DNA of 64,000 bases from Priestia abyssalis (lineage in GTDB: Bacteria > Bacillota > Bacilli > Bacillales > Bacillaceae_H), in assembly GCF_002019595.1 (NCBI RefSeq), contig NZ_KV917369.1, positions 3,426,624 through 3,490,623 of the forward strand, in the 5' to 3' direction. Below, one piece after another: positions 49,489 to 58,982 of the stretch (positions are counted from its first letter, which is position 1; the number at the start of each line of letters is the position of its first letter). Position numbers and translations under genes: made by a program. Below the pieces are notes generated by a model. That model searched no databases. It was given only the letters and a program-made list of their open reading frames with translations, and was not told the origin of the DNA.

Positions 49489-51216
49489 GGTTCTTACGTC
49501 TTTTTGGTGAAAGTTATTAATCCTAAGGTATTGTGATATCTTCAGTGAAAAAAAGTTATATTAATATCTTTTAAATGCTAAAACGTAATCGATTTAACAA
49601 TACCTTTATACCTGCACGCCCGTACATCATTCTTTTTATATTTTTCAACTTATTTATGGTTCCTTCTGTTATACCATTTGACCAAGGTAATGTTATCGCA
49701 TAATAAACAGCCTTAATATCACCTCTGATGCCGTTAATAAATGTTTGAAAGTGTGTAAAAGATGATTGTTGATGCTCGATTAACCATTTTCTAAGACCAG
49801 ATGAATGTTTTTCTTCAAATAGTCGCCTGAAAGATTGAATGAATCGGCTAATTTCCATTAAAGATGGAAATGCCTCTAAAAGTTTGGGATGCAAGGATTT
49901 GAATGCTTTTTTATGATTTTGAATACTTTTATCCCAAAGGATCCGTATGATTGCCTGGTGAAGATTGAGTGTTTGTGGCTTTTTATTTCGAATATCACGA
50001 CGTTCGTCCGCAATCATGTAATTTAGCGTATTGCGATGTCCATCAAATCCTGCCTTTCTACAAGCAGCTTCTATGTCATCGCCCTTTGATCCATCTGCAA
50101 TCATGCTTCGGATGAGTGGGAGATATCGGTCAAACATAGAAGTTCGTTTTCGGGACGGTTTTGATGTCACAGCTAAATCAGTATAAACGGTGTTACGTGA
50201 CACACCTATCTGCTTTGCGATCGCTGTGATACTCTTGCCTTCTTTCCGAAGGCGCTGGGCATATTGGATTCTCTTCCAAACCTTGTCTTCGTTTTCTTCT
50301 AGAGGTTGAAGTCGCTTGGGTAAAGAGCGTGATGGACTTCCATTTTTGACGGCTTGGCCAGGTGGTCTCCATTTGGGTGGCACAATAGACTTAACCGTCT
50401 TCTTTACTACTTCGAATAGATGCTGGAGAATATGCCATCTGTCGCCGACCTGTTTAATTTTTGGTGATGCTTCTTCTGCCGCACTTTTATATGCTTGCGC
50501 ACGATCTCTTGTGATTAGTTGAATTTCGGGATGTCCGATAAGCCAGTTCTTTACAGAATCTTTATTTCGGTTAGGCAGAAAATCAAGGATTCCACCTGTA
50601 AGAAGATCAATGAAAATCGTGCCATATCGCTTTCGTTTCTTAAATGCAAAATCATCAATCCCCACGAAAGGGGCAATAACTAGATGGAGCTGAGACTTCT
50701 TTTTTAACACGGTACAAAATGGCATCATGACTAATTGAAATGCCCATTTTCCGGCAGACCTTTTCTGCGACTAAACAATTATTGGAGAATCCAATGTGAC
50801 GAATCAGTTTTTCGAGCCGAGTGGTTTTTCTGCCAGAAGGCTGTAACCAATCTAAACGTTCAGTGAAAATTTTAATCTCACATTTTGCATTTACACAGAA
50901 CCACTTATGCAGAAGAATCGTTAAGTGCACCGAACGATCTGAAACTGAAAGGTCATCTGCTTTTCTTGCATAACGGCTGTGGCGACGAGAAGATAAATGC
51001 TTACATCCTGGACATCGAGCGTGTGTTGAACAAACTTTTAACACGACATACAGGTCCTCTGGCTCCATCAAGCTATGGATGACTTCAACATTTTGATCGA
51101 ACTTAAAAAGCTGTTCAATGGTTGTACTATTCATTGTACACACCGCCTTTAGAGTATTAATAATGCTATACCCGAAAAGCAGTGATACATGCCTTCACCA
51201 TCTTTACGTAAGAACC
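49489..51216 (-). mobile_element. ISL3-family insertion sequence with 8-bp target duplication
   Basis: Terminal inverted repeats start GGTTCTTACGT at both ends (49489 inward; reverse complement ending at 51216) and stay similar for ~25 bp (GGTGAA at positions 19-24). Both outer flanks carry the identical octamer TTGTTCTT (49481-49488 and 51217-51224), the expected 8-bp duplication of ISL3 elements. Total length 1728 bp. Intact ends and a perfect duplication indicate a fairly recent insertion between the two-component genes and the yxeA-like gene. Confidence 0.88.
49571..51143 (-). pseudogene. ISL3 transposase split by a frameshift
   Basis: The upstream frame (51143 to 50655) encodes the zinc-finger N-terminus (STHARCPGCKHLSSRRHSRY) and helix-turn-helix. 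The downstream frame (to 49571) encodes the DDE catalytic part (VIAPFVGIDDFAFKKRKRYG ... LITRDRAQAYKSA ... GITEGTINKLKNIKRMMYGR). They meet at a run of six A (about 50692-50700, GTTAAAAAAGAAG) and continuity needs a +1 (or -2) shift. This is most simply a one-base loss in the A-run; slippage during transcription could still give some full-length protein. Confidence 0.85.
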
Positions 51217-51239
51217 TTGTTCTTTAACAGAGCCAAATA

Positions 51240-51300
51240 CAAAAAAAGAAGCTGCCCCGAGTGCCTCGCTTTTCGCTTTTGGGTCAGCCTCTCTCCAAAT
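51240..51300 (-). terminator. Terminator of the YxeA-BceAB-like operon
   Basis: On the minus strand AGAGGCTGACCC pairs with GGGGCAGCTTCT around a ~24-nt AAGCG-containing loop and is followed by a run of seven T. It lies 110-160 bp beyond the yxeA-like stop. Confidence 0.7.
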
Positions 51301-51405
51301 TAGATGGATGTTTATATAGATAACGCGGCACTTTTAGATTCAATTGAGGCAAGTTCACAAACGGTTATATAGATGTCATGAGTTTACCCTCAAAGGTTCA
51401 CCGAT

Positions 51406-51765
51406 TTATAGCTTTTCTTTTGCTTTTTCAGGGATTTCTTCTTTTGTGACCTGCTGATAAGAGGTAACACCTTTTCCCTCTTTCACAAACAGGTCTAAAT
51501 AAGCTTTTTCACGAAGTTGCTTATGTGAAGTGAACATCAACGTTTTTTCTTGTCCGTCTTTGTCGAAAGCCGGTAACTTGTATTCATAGCTTACATAAAT
51601 CTCTCCACTGTCGGATTTCTCCTCTATTTTCTTCCCATCCCCTTCAATCTGGGTATAATATTCATCCGCCCCTAATCTATTAATATTTACATTTTGAATA
51701 AACAATAAACCTCCAAGTAAAATGGCTGCTATGGCTGTGCCGGATATGATTAATTTTTTCATCAT
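51406..51765 (-). CDS. YxeA-family secreted/anchored protein
   Basis: 119 residues: N-terminal hydrophobic signal/anchor (LIISGTAIAAILLGGLLFIQ) and a ~90-residue extracellular domain with YEYKLPAFDKDGQEKTLMFT and LRKAYLDLFVKEGKG-type sequence, as in YxeA (DUF1093). In bacilli YxeA genes follow bceAB-like transporter genes, as here. The role is unknown, perhaps linked to peptide antibiotic defence. Confidence 0.82.
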   Translation of the reverse strand: MMKKLIISGTAIAAILLGGLLFIQNVNINRLGADEYYTQIEGDGKKIEEKSDSGEIYVSYEYKLPAFDKDGQEKTLMFTSHKQLREKAYLDLFVKEGKGVTSYQQVTKEEIPEKAKEKL

Positions 51766-51944
51766 GATTCTCCTATTCTAGTGCGTGTTCAAAAAGGAGG
51801 ACAAAAAGGACCGAGAAGTTCAAGGAAGCGCTGCTTTGAGTAACGGAGCGTATGATAGGAATACGTGAGTAGCGGAAAAGCAAGCTGACGCCGAAATTCG
51901 ACGGTCATTTTTCCCGGACTTTTTAAACAACCACTTCTATTTGA

Positions 51945-53876
51945 TTATTTTGTTTGCGTGACGATTTTGTCATACGCATTGACGGTTAAAAAGTAGTACG
52001 CAATGTAAATGCATGTATAGATGCCCATACAAATCACGACCGGCATAACTAAGTTCGTGTGCATTAAGTTTGATAATGCCGTTAGTGCCACTGTACAATG
52101 AATCATTCCAGCTAAAAGAGGCAGAGCGAAAATAAAGGCTGCTTGCTTGGCTATCGTTTTTCGAATTTCTTTTTTATTCACGCCAATTTTGTGTAAAATC
52201 TCGTAGCGCCCTTTATCGGAATGAGCTTCTGTGATTTGTTTAAAGTAAATGATGCTGCCAGTTGCAGCCAGGAAAACCAACCCTAGGAATCCGGCCATAA
52301 AAATCATTAGCCCTGATGATTCAAGAGCACTTGCATAGTCTCCATAGAAGCTTGAGAACGCAGCTTCATCCGGCAGCATCTCATGAATGTTTTCCGTTAA
52401 TTGCTTTGCGTCATCTTCATTTGTAATGTTATATAATTCCATATTGATTGGATCTATTTCTTTTTTCAATGTTACGAATAGATGATCGCTGACAACGACC
52501 GCCATATTCGCCGTATATAGATTAAGAACGTTATATTTCTTCAATTCTTTAAACGTAATATTCTCGTTTCTTTCATTCACTTTTAAAGCGATGGTTTTAT
52601 CAATATATTTTGGTGAAAAATCTTCCATATATATCGCATCTAATACGGCCGCTTCATCCGCTTGTAAAGTAAGCGAATCGCTGCGTCCTTGAGCTTTAGC
52701 TAACTTGTTAAAATCAGTGTTGGAAATAATGCTGTATATTCTTTCATCAGAAGAAAAAGGGTCTTTCAAATTGGTAACATCTGCCTTTACTTGAAGAGTT
52801 GAAACTTTTTCATGATTTAATACTTTATGTTTTTTATTATTTAAAATCGCAGCCTTTACTTTCTCTGTTAACTCATGATTTGAATCAATAAACATCATGC
52901 TGTTCGGGTTCATCTGTTTCACGGTCGTTCGATTGTTGTAATAAAAGCTGAAGGCTGTACAAACCGCCGTCAATGTCGTAGCGCTTAAGACAGCAATAAT
53001 CGTTAACGTGCGGGCATTCCCTTTAATACGGTAAAGAAGCTGGGATCTGCCGATTAAATTAGTGCCTTTCCAGTCAATCTTTGTGTTTTTCGCTAACGTT
53101 TTTAACACATATATTGTCAACGTACTAAAGAAGAAATACGTTCCAAGAATAACAGTTATCAAAATGACCATCGGCGTGACCATGAAACCTAATGTTTCCC
53201 ATACACTTGATGTTATGATGTTTTGCAGCGCCATCCAATAGCCGGTGCCAATCAACATAACGGATAATAAAGCGATGAAGAACGAGGATCTAGGCTCTTG
53301 CTCACCTTCCTTATCCGCTTGGAATAAATCAATTAATTTAAATTGATAAATTAACCGGTATCCTTGAAAAGAAGTAATGAATGTGATAATTAAGAACACC
53401 ATCGCCGTATTCATAATCGCTTCAAATGAAATTGAGAAGTTGGCGATGGCGTTATAGCCCATGACTTTCATTAAAAGTGATACGAAAAATTTCGATACAA
53501 CGGAACCAAACGCGATTCCGATCATAAGTGCCAAAATTCCCATGATAAAATTTTCGTAGAAAAGCATACGTCCAATTTGCTTCTTGCGTACACCAAGTAA
53601 AGAATAAAGCCCTACTTCTTTTTTGCGCTTCCGCGTAAAGAAGGAGTTGGAATACCAAATGAAAATGGCGACGAAAATCATTAAAACGACAGCCGCACCG
53701 CTGAATACAGAACTGATTTTTTGTGAGGCACCGGAACTTGCCTGAATCGTTTGATCATATTTTAATGAAACGAATGTAAAGTAAATCACAATGCTAAAAA
53801 TCATAGAAGCAAAATATAGGAAATAGTTATGAAAATTTTGCTTCATATTTTTCCGGGCAATACTAAATAATGTCAT
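51945..53876 (-). CDS. BceB-type ABC transporter permease (peptide antibiotic resistance)
   Basis: 643 residues: ten predicted membrane helices with a large ~200-residue extracellular domain between helices 7 and 8, and the FtsX-like core IFMAGFLGLVFLAATGSIIYFKQ. BceB-type permeases detect and free lipid II-cycle intermediates from peptide antibiotics such as bacitracin. The start is set at 53876 ([14 protein letters not shown]) because GAGGTGG precedes it and it overlaps the ATPase stop by 14 nt; the longer frame reads back into the ATPase gene. Confidence 0.88.
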   Translation of the reverse strand: MTLFSIARKNMKQNFHNYFLYFASMIFSIVIYFTFVSLKYDQTIQASSGASQKISSVFSGAAVVLMIFVAIFIWYSNSFFTRKRKKEVGLYSLLGVRKKQIGRMLFYENFIMGILALMIGIAFGSVVSKFFVSLLMKVMGYNAIANFSISFEAIMNTAMVFLIITFITSFQGYRLIYQFKLIDLFQADKEGEQEPRSSFFIALLSVMLIGTGYWMALQNIITSSVWETLGFMVTPMVILITVILGTYFFFSTLTIYVLKTLAKNTKIDWKGTNLIGRSQLLYRIKGNARTLTIIAVLSATTLTAVCTAFSFYYNNRTTVKQMNPNSMMFIDSNHELTEKVKAAILNNKKHKVLNHEKVSTLQVKADVTNLKDPFSSDERIYSIISNTDFNKLAKAQGRSDSLTLQADEAAVLDAIYMEDFSPKYIDKTIALKVNERNENITFKELKKYNVLNLYTANMAVVVSDHLFVTLKKEIDPINMELYNITNEDDAKQLTENIHEMLPDEAAFSSFYGDYASALESSGLMIFMAGFLGLVFLAATGSIIYFKQITEAHSDKGRYEILHKIGVNKKEIRKTIAKQAAFIFALPLLAGMIHCTVALTALSNLMHTNLVMPVVICMGIYTCIYIAYYFLTVNAYDKIVTQTK

Positions 53877-54630
53877 TATGTCCACCTCCAAGTGAAGCGA
53901 GGACATCCAATACTTTCTGGAAAAATACCTTACGTGATTGTTCCCCTTTATGGAGTTCCGTGAAAAGCTGGCCATCTTTAATGAACAACACTCGTTTACA
54001 GAAACTCGCCGCATATGGATCATGAGTGACCATCATAATTGTTGATTTATTCTTTTCGTTCAATCCACTTAAGCTTTGAAGTAAACTTGTCGCAGATTTT
54101 GAATCGAGTGCGCCTGTAGGCTCGTCTGCCAAAATTAAGCTTGGATTTGCTACAATGGCGCGAGATGCGGCGGTCCGCTGCTTTTGTCCACCGGAAATGT
54201 GATAAGGATATTTATCTAAAATTTCACGAATTCCAAAGGTATCCGCAATTTCATTGACGCGCTTTTCAATCTCTCCCGCCGGAACCTTTGATAATGCAAG
54301 TGGAAGCAAAATATTTTCTTTTACCGTTAAAGTGTCGAGTAAATTATAATCTTGGAAAATAAAGCCCAGCTTATTGCGGCGAAAATCTGATAATTGCTCT
54401 TCTTTCATTTGGACGATATCCTGGCCGTCAATCATCACTTCACCAAAGGATGGTGTATCAATTGTCGAAAAAATATTTAATAGAGTCGATTTACCGGCGC
54501 CGGAAGGGCCCATTACTCCGATAAATTCTCCTTCTTGAATTTCCAAATTAATATCTTGCAGTGCTGTATGCATATTTCCTTTAACACCAAATACTTTTTG
54601 GACATCTTTTGCTTGTAAGACTGTTTTCAT
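53863..54630 (-). CDS. BceA-type ABC transporter ATP-binding protein
   Basis: 255 residues; Walker [11 protein letters not shown] loop [16 protein letters not shown], signature [14 protein letters not shown], Walker [14 protein letters not shown], switch His VTHDPYAAS. Energises the adjacent BceB-type permease. The start at 54630 follows AAAGGAG by 8 nt; ATG at 54636 is too close. Operon order BceA-BceB-YxeA matches yxdLM-yxeA of B. subtilis, but the two-component genes lie downstream beyond an IS rather than upstream. Confidence 0.9.
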   Translation of the reverse strand: MKTVLQAKDVQKVFGVKGNMHTALQDINLEIQEGEFIGVMGPSGAGKSTLLNIFSTIDTPSFGEVMIDGQDIVQMKEEQLSDFRRNKLGFIFQDYNLLDTLTVKENILLPLALSKVPAGEIEKRVNEIADTFGIREILDKYPYHISGGQKQRTAASRAIVANPSLILADEPTGALDSKSATSLLQSLSGLNEKNKSTIMMVTHDPYAASFCKRVLFIKDGQLFTELHKGEQSRKVFFQKVLDVLASLGGGHNDII

Positions 54631-54707
54631 GTTCATATCTCCTTTAAAGGTAATAAATTTCAGCTTGTTTTTACTAATCACAAGCTATTTCTTACCCTGC
54701 AAAGATG

Positions 54708-54760
54708 ATTATACGTTCCCAACCTTACACCATTTTAATGTAAACCTTACATAAACCTTA
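54708..54760 (-). promoter_or_regulatory. BceA operon promoter with helically phased direct repeats
   Basis: On the minus strand a perfect -10 TATAAT (54708-54713) is preceded by three copies of TAAGGTT (plus-strand AACCTTA at 54721-54727, 54743-54749, 54754-54760), spaced 22 and 11 bp apart, i.e. two and one helical turns on the same face. The -35 region (54731-54736) is poor. This is the classical layout for activation by an OmpR-family response regulator. Confidence 0.75.
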
Positions 54761-54775
54761 AAAAAGCCGGCTCAA

Positions 54776-54862
54776 AAATCATGAGCCAGCCGCTTAAGTC
54801 TAGAAAGTTCGACATGGCCGTTCTTTGGTCATGTCGAATTTTCTAAATCAATCTATATAGTT
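54776..54862. repeat. Repeat B copy 4
   Basis: Starts with ccgcttaagtct, like the end of the inserted hairpin in copy 2, then stem AGAAAGTTCGACATG (54802-54816) with CATGTCGAATTTTCT (54830-54844) and the tail TCTAAATCAATCTATATAG. It lies between the malR-like stop and the bceA promoter, together with a small GGCTCA / TGAGCC hairpin (54769-54787). Confidence 0.78.
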
Positions 54863-54908
54863 AAGGAACATGCCTGGCACACTAAAAAATAAGCAGCCAA
54901 TTGGCTGC

Positions 54909-55616
54909 TTACAAATAATGCTTGATAACATTGCTTTTCGTTTCATTAAATTCATGCTGATAGACCGGTCTTCCTATCGTCCCATAAATGACTTTGATGT
55001 CGAGCACCCCGATATCCTTTAGAAACTTCAAGTATTTCCGAACCGACACCCTTGAAATTCCCGCACGGTCTGCAATATCTTCCGTTGAAAAAGGAGCTGT
55101 TTTTATTTCCGTGATTACCTGCCAAATCATCTTTAATGTATCTTTTGTCAGTCCTTTAGGCAATTCCTCTGGGAGACGCTTTTCTTCTTTACGCAAAATC
55201 TGCTGGTCTAATTCTGCCTGGTTAAGTACATGCTGATTTTGAATAAAAGCGGCCTTTTCTCGATAGGCGGACAAAGCGGCATTAAAACGTTCAAATTCAA
55301 ATGGCTTAATTAAGTAATCGACTGCTCCCAATCTTAAAGCCTTTTGAATTCTTTCAATATCAGAAGCGGCCGAAATGACGATGACGTCTATTTCTTTTTC
55401 ATTCTCCCGAATCGATGAAAGCAAATCCAATCCATGTTTTCCGGGCATAAAAATGTCCAACAGCAGCAAATCAATTCTCTGTTTTTCCAATTCCTCCATC
55501 GCTTGATCCACCGTAGAACAGACAGCCGCCAAATCAAAGCCTCCGACCTGTTCCAAATAACGTTTATTAAATTCTGCAACCATCGGATCGTCTTCTACAA
55601 TCATCACACGAATCAT
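54909..55616 (-). CDS. malR: MalR/CitB-family response regulator
   Basis: 235 residues: receiver with phospho-acceptor D54 (LLLLDIFMPGKHG) and a C-terminal helix-turn-helix of the CitT/DcuR/MalR type (STEDIADRAGISRVSVRKYL). It matches regulators that activate C4-dicarboxylate or citrate transport genes. Its ATG overlaps the kinase stop by 4 nt. maeN, 8 kb away in the same window, is the obvious target. Terminated by an AAGCAGCC / GGCTGCTT hairpin at 54889-54911. Confidence 0.85.
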   Translation of the reverse strand: MIRVMIVEDDPMVAEFNKRYLEQVGGFDLAAVCSTVDQAMEELEKQRIDLLLLDIFMPGKHGLDLLSSIRENEKEIDVIVISAASDIERIQKALRLGAVDYLIKPFEFERFNAALSAYREKAAFIQNQHVLNQAELDQQILRKEEKRLPEELPKGLTKDTLKMIWQVITEIKTAPFSTEDIADRAGISRVSVRKYLKFLKDIGVLDIKVIYGTIGRPVYQHEFNETKSNVIKHYL

Positions 55617-57214
55617 CTTGTATCACCTTTACTTTTATATGGAATATAAACAACAAATGTCGTTCCTTCGTTTTCTTTAGAAGAAACATCGAGTTCGCCG
55701 CCCAGCTTTTGAAGGCTCTCATTTACTAAATAAAGACCCAGCCCCCGATTCTTTCCTTTTGTGGAAAAGCCTTTTTGAAAAATATCATGTTGCATTTGCT
55801 CACTAATTCCGCTCCCGGTATCTTTGACCTCGACTGTCAGTATCTCATCTCCGTAATCAAACTCGACTTCAATTCGTTTGGACGGCCGGCTTTGAACCGC
55901 TTCGAGAGCGTTATCAATCAAATTTCCGATAATGGTAATCAACTCATGCGTAATGGCTGCTTCTTCCGACTCAGGCAACTGAAACTCCGATGATAGCACA
56001 AGTTCAGCACCTGCTTCCCTTGCATAGCTCAACTTCCCGATTAAAAAGCCGGCTAACACAGGATCTTTGATTTTTCTTGCGATAAAACCTATTTCGTTTT
56101 TGCGGTGGTCAACAATCTCACTTATATAAACGGCAAGTTGATCATAATAGCGCATATGTACCATACCGAGAATGACATGGAGTTTATTCATGAATTCATG
56201 CGACTGTGCCCGCAATGCCTCGGCATATAAACGGACGCCGGTCAGCTGCTCGGCCAGTTGGCTGATTTCCGTTTTGTCCCGAAATGTCGCCACGGCGCCG
56301 ACGATGTTGTTGTCGACAAATACGGGGACGCGATTGACGAGCAAAGCAACACCATTTAAATGTTGGTCTTCATCCAGTTCGGCTCGTCCAGTTTTCAGTA
56401 CTCTGCTTAGCTTCGAGGCAGACATGTATGCGTCGATTTTCTTTCCGATAGGACTTTCACCTAACCCCGCTTTTTGCAAAAGCTTTAATGCCGCTTTATT
56501 GACCAGTGTAATTCGCGAATCCTGATCGACGGCGATAATTCCTTCATGTACGGATTGTAACATGGCGCTTCGCTCCTCGAGCAGCTTGGCAATCGCAAAA
56601 GGTTCAAATCCAAATAAAATTTTCTTAATATACCTGGCCAAAACAAGGGCTCCCGCAATCCCCGTTAAGATACCAAAAATGGTGCCTGCATATATATCTG
56701 AACGGCTTTTTTCTACCGCTTCCTTGACCTTATCAAGAGAAATGCCTACTGCTACCGCGCCTACTTGCTTTCCGTTCCCATCGAATACCGGTGTGAACGA
56801 ACGCAAAGAATGGCCGAGCGTCCCTTTTGAAATGGAGACATGCTCTTCTCCTTTTAAAACCGCTTCTTCATCCCCCCCAACGAATCTTTGTCCAACCTTG
56901 TTTGGGTCGGGATGGGATTTACGGATTCCCTTCATATCCATGACAACGACAAATTGCACATTCGCAGCCGATCGTATATCATTGGCAAATCGTTGTATTT
57001 CTCCTTCCTCTCCCCGGCCGCTCAATCCTTCAACCACAAGAGGGGAACGTGCCATCATGCGGGCGACATTCCCTGCCTTTTCAGCCTGGCTGTCTTCGAT
57101 GCTTTCGGCGACTGTCCGACTGATCAATAGGTCGGTTATTAATAGCGAAAGAGCTACTACGACGCACACGAACATCGTAATGGTCGCCTGTAAACTCCAT
57201 TTTCCTTTTTTCAT
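55613..57214 (-). CDS. malK: MalK/CitA-family sensor histidine kinase
   Basis: 533 residues: helix at ~12-32, extracellular single-Cache/PAS-like sensor (FVVVMDMKGIRKSHPDPNKV, GHSLRSFTPVFDGNGKQVGA) as in CitA/DcuS, second helix at ~175-193, cytoplasmic PAS, then the histidine box with H339 (RAQSHEFMNKLHVILG) and HATPase (GNLIDNALEA, DTGSGI, GLGLYLV). It senses a C4-dicarboxylate or citrate outside the cell. The Cache arginine/histidine pattern suggests malate, consistent with maeN in the window. Confidence 0.87.
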   Translation of the reverse strand: MKKGKWSLQATITMFVCVVVALSLLITDLLISRTVAESIEDSQAEKAGNVARMMARSPLVVEGLSGRGEEGEIQRFANDIRSAANVQFVVVMDMKGIRKSHPDPNKVGQRFVGGDEEAVLKGEEHVSISKGTLGHSLRSFTPVFDGNGKQVGAVAVGISLDKVKEAVEKSRSDIYAGTIFGILTGIAGALVLARYIKKILFGFEPFAIAKLLEERSAMLQSVHEGIIAVDQDSRITLVNKAALKLLQKAGLGESPIGKKIDAYMSASKLSRVLKTGRAELDEDQHLNGVALLVNRVPVFVDNNIVGAVATFRDKTEISQLAEQLTGVRLYAEALRAQSHEFMNKLHVILGMVHMRYYDQLAVYISEIVDHRKNEIGFIARKIKDPVLAGFLIGKLSYAREAGAELVLSSEFQLPESEEAAITHELITIIGNLIDNALEAVQSRPSKRIEVEFDYGDEILTVEVKDTGSGISEQMQHDIFQKGFSTKGKNRGLGLYLVNESLQKLGGELDVSSKENEGTTFVVYIPYKSKGDTR

Positions 57215-57351
57215 CTTGTCACCTCAATGATTTAAAGCTTTTTTATTTTTTTACTTTTCTATCATCAAAAATTTTATTATACCTTAATTCCGATGGCTAC
57301 ATGTAAGATATCATTTCGTTAAAGAATGAAAAGACGGTTCACAAGCAGAAA

Positions 57352-57384
57352 AGCCCATCTCCACCGGGAAATGAGCTTTTCTTT
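57352..57384 (-). terminator. Terminator of the 31-residue ORF
   Basis: AGAAAAGC / GCTTTTCT stem with inner partial pairing, immediately beyond the stop codon of the small ORF at 57385. Confidence 0.6.
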
Positions 57385-57480
57385 TTAGCGCTTTTCTTTT
57401 TGAAGCATGGAGATGGCAAACAGCAGAAGATAACGCTCTTTCGGAGTCAGTCTGAGCCATGATTTTACTTTGTATACCAT
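57385..57480 (-). CDS. Small basic protein of 31 residues
   Basis: MVYKVKSWLRLTPKERYLLL then FAISMLQKEKR. A near-perfect AAGGAGGG lies 8-9 nt upstream and a hairpin terminator follows, so it has the full outfit of a gene. It is cationic with an amphipathic helix. No family recognised. Confidence 0.55.
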   Translation of the reverse strand: MVYKVKSWLRLTPKERYLLLFAISMLQKEKR

Positions 57481-57545
57481 AAACTCTCCCTCCTTATAAA
57501 GAAAATAATCAATCTATAGGACAACTGCTTATGAACAACTTCAAT

Positions 57546-57731
57546 TCATTTCTTTTTTTCTAATTTATATAAGTTTTGTTCCCCCTCTTTTTTTTCATAA
57601 ACTTTACGGAGAACATAACCTTTATCCAAATTTCGTGTCATTCCAACAGAAAAAGCCGAACTTTTCTCTTTTGTTAAAGGGAACAGCTGTCGATTGGCAC
57701 GTAAAATGTATACTATTAGGAGAATATGCAA
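57546..57731 (-). CDS. Doubtful 61-residue ORF
   Basis: A polar C-terminal half (NLDKGYVLRKVYEKKEGEQN) looks protein-like, but the ATG at 57731 has no ribosome binding site and the N-terminal half looks non-coding. It may be a gene remnant. Confidence 0.2.
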   Translation of the reverse strand: MHILLIVYILRANRQLFPLTKEKSSAFSVGMTRNLDKGYVLRKVYEKKEGEQNLYKLEKKK

Positions 57732-57875
57732 AAAACAAATTTTCGCTTAAATTGTATTTTCTATGTCAGACATTCTGCCATATCTGTAGCGTGTACACTT
57801 GAAATAATTATATGATGTATATAAGCAAAAGCTCATTGTTATAAAATGTTTCCACGTTTTATGAATAACTCCCAA

Positions 57876-57910
57876 AGAAAAAAGGCGTCTTACCCCGACG
57901 CCTTTTTTCT
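57876..57910. terminator. Perfect 14-bp hairpin terminator
   Basis: AGAAAAAAGGCGTC / GACGCCTTTTTTCT with a 7-nt loop, downstream of the Spo0E-like gene on the minus strand, with A/T runs on both sides (bidirectional). Confidence 0.8.
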
Positions 57911-58000
57911 TTTTGTCTAAAGTTCCTACTAATACTTTTGCAATCTTTCATCACTTAATCGGAGTAAATCTTTTTCCACTAACAACAGTTATGCTGACTA

Positions 58001-58186
58001 TCAAAGTCGTTTTCTCTGCCTCTGTATATACAAATTGATAAGCTCATCCAAGTCTTGGCTGCACTTTATCGTTTTTTTATCTAAAAATCCGTAATTTATC
58101 CCTAAGTGAATCAGCTCTTGCCTTTTCATATCAATCCCATTTTGTAAGTCTCCTTGTGGATCTACTGCATCTACTATTGTTACCAT
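58001..58186 (-). CDS. Spo0E-like aspartyl-phosphate phosphatase
   Basis: 61 residues with the family pattern: IDMKRQELIHLGINYGF, then SQDLDELINLYIQRQRK, where SQxLDxLI is the catalytic/recognition motif. Such proteins dephosphorylate Spo0A~P and delay sporulation. The start at 58186 (MVTIVDAVD) follows GAGGAGAG; six upstream codons of the longer frame include that site. Confidence 0.85.
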   Translation of the reverse strand: MVTIVDAVDPQGDLQNGIDMKRQELIHLGINYGFLDKKTIKCSQDLDELINLYIQRQRKRL

Positions 58187-58381
58187 TGTTTTCTCTCTCC
58201 TCACAGAAATTTTCCAGTCACTAGTATATTTAAATTCAGTAGTTCAGTATTTAATAAATATTATGAACAAAAGGAGGTAAAACGAAAATAACTTCTACAA
58301 AAGTTATCATAACGTTACAAAATATGTAGAAACATTACAAAAATAGACATGCATAATTGGAAGAAATATTCCCTTTATTGT

Positions 58382-58459
58382 TTAAAGTGAAAAGGTATCG
58401 GTACACCATTTTGTTTGTCCGCCTCCAATAAATTCCTCTAGCGGCTTTTCTATGTTCAT
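58382..58459 (-). CDS. Possible 25-residue peptide
   Basis: MNIEKPLEEFIGGGQTKWCT then DTFSL, preceded by AGAGGTG at 7 nt. It lies between tnrA and the Spo0E-like gene on the same strand. Amphipathic N-terminal half, GGG turn, and a single Cys near the C-terminus. No known family; could be a signalling or regulatory peptide or chance. Confidence 0.35.
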   Translation of the reverse strand: MNIEKPLEEFIGGGQTKWCTDTFSL

Positions 58460-58504
58460 CTTTTCACCTCTTTTCCCTCATTGATATAAAAATTAGGAAC
58501 AGCT

Positions 58505-58825
58505 CTATTTAAAAGCCGTTCGTTGAAAATGAGAATTCAATTGACCTCTGAGCATTTTTTTCTTTAAATCCGCTTCACTTTCCCGCTTTTTAAATTCTCG
58601 GCGAATTTCATCCGTTTGAACACCGTCTTCCACCTTTTCTGCAATTTCCATCAGCCTTTCTATATCAGAAAAAGAATATTTGCGTATACCTGAAGATGTA
58701 CGATCTGGAAAAATAAGCCTCCTTTCTTCATAATAGCGAATCTTTCTTTCAGACAACCCCGTCATTTCGGTTACAATGCCCATCGTCATGACCTTTTTAT
58801 CACGGTATGAATGATTAATAGACAT
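58505..58825 (-). CDS. tnrA: TnrA global nitrogen regulator
   Basis: 106 residues, MerR-type helix-turn-helix ([20 protein letters not shown]) followed by [18 protein letters not shown] and the C-terminal glutamine-synthetase-binding tail ([15 protein letters not shown]). TnrA activates and represses nitrogen genes during nitrogen limitation and is held inactive by feedback-inhibited glutamine synthetase. It is distinguished from GlnR by the length and tail. The start at 58825 is preferred to GTG codons at 58828/58834. Confidence 0.9.
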   Translation of the reverse strand: MSINHSYRDKKVMTMGIVTEMTGLSERKIRYYEERRLIFPDRTSSGIRKYSFSDIERLMEIAEKVEDGVQTDEIRREFKKRESEADLKKKMLRGQLNSHFQRTAFK

Positions 58826-58982
58826 CACTATCACATCCTAACTTCCTTCAATGTATTTTTATCCATGTTTGTAAATGCCCTTCCATTAATTTATCAGTAG
58901 GAAGCGTTTTCTAACAATATTTTTTGTAATATTTAATCTATTTAAAATATTATTATTCTTTCATTTAAGAAGAATAATATTT

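Noticed and set aside
50655..50728. Programmed -1 ribosomal frameshift in the ISL3 transposase (A AAA AAG heptamer)
   Set aside because: The downstream frame is +1 (or -2) relative to the upstream one, so a classical -1 slip would not join them; a one-base loss is simpler.
58235..58345. TnrA binding box upstream of the Spo0E-like gene (TGTAATGTTTCTACA)
   Set aside because: Spacing is 15 bp rather than the 17 bp of the TGTnAnAwwwTmTnACA consensus.
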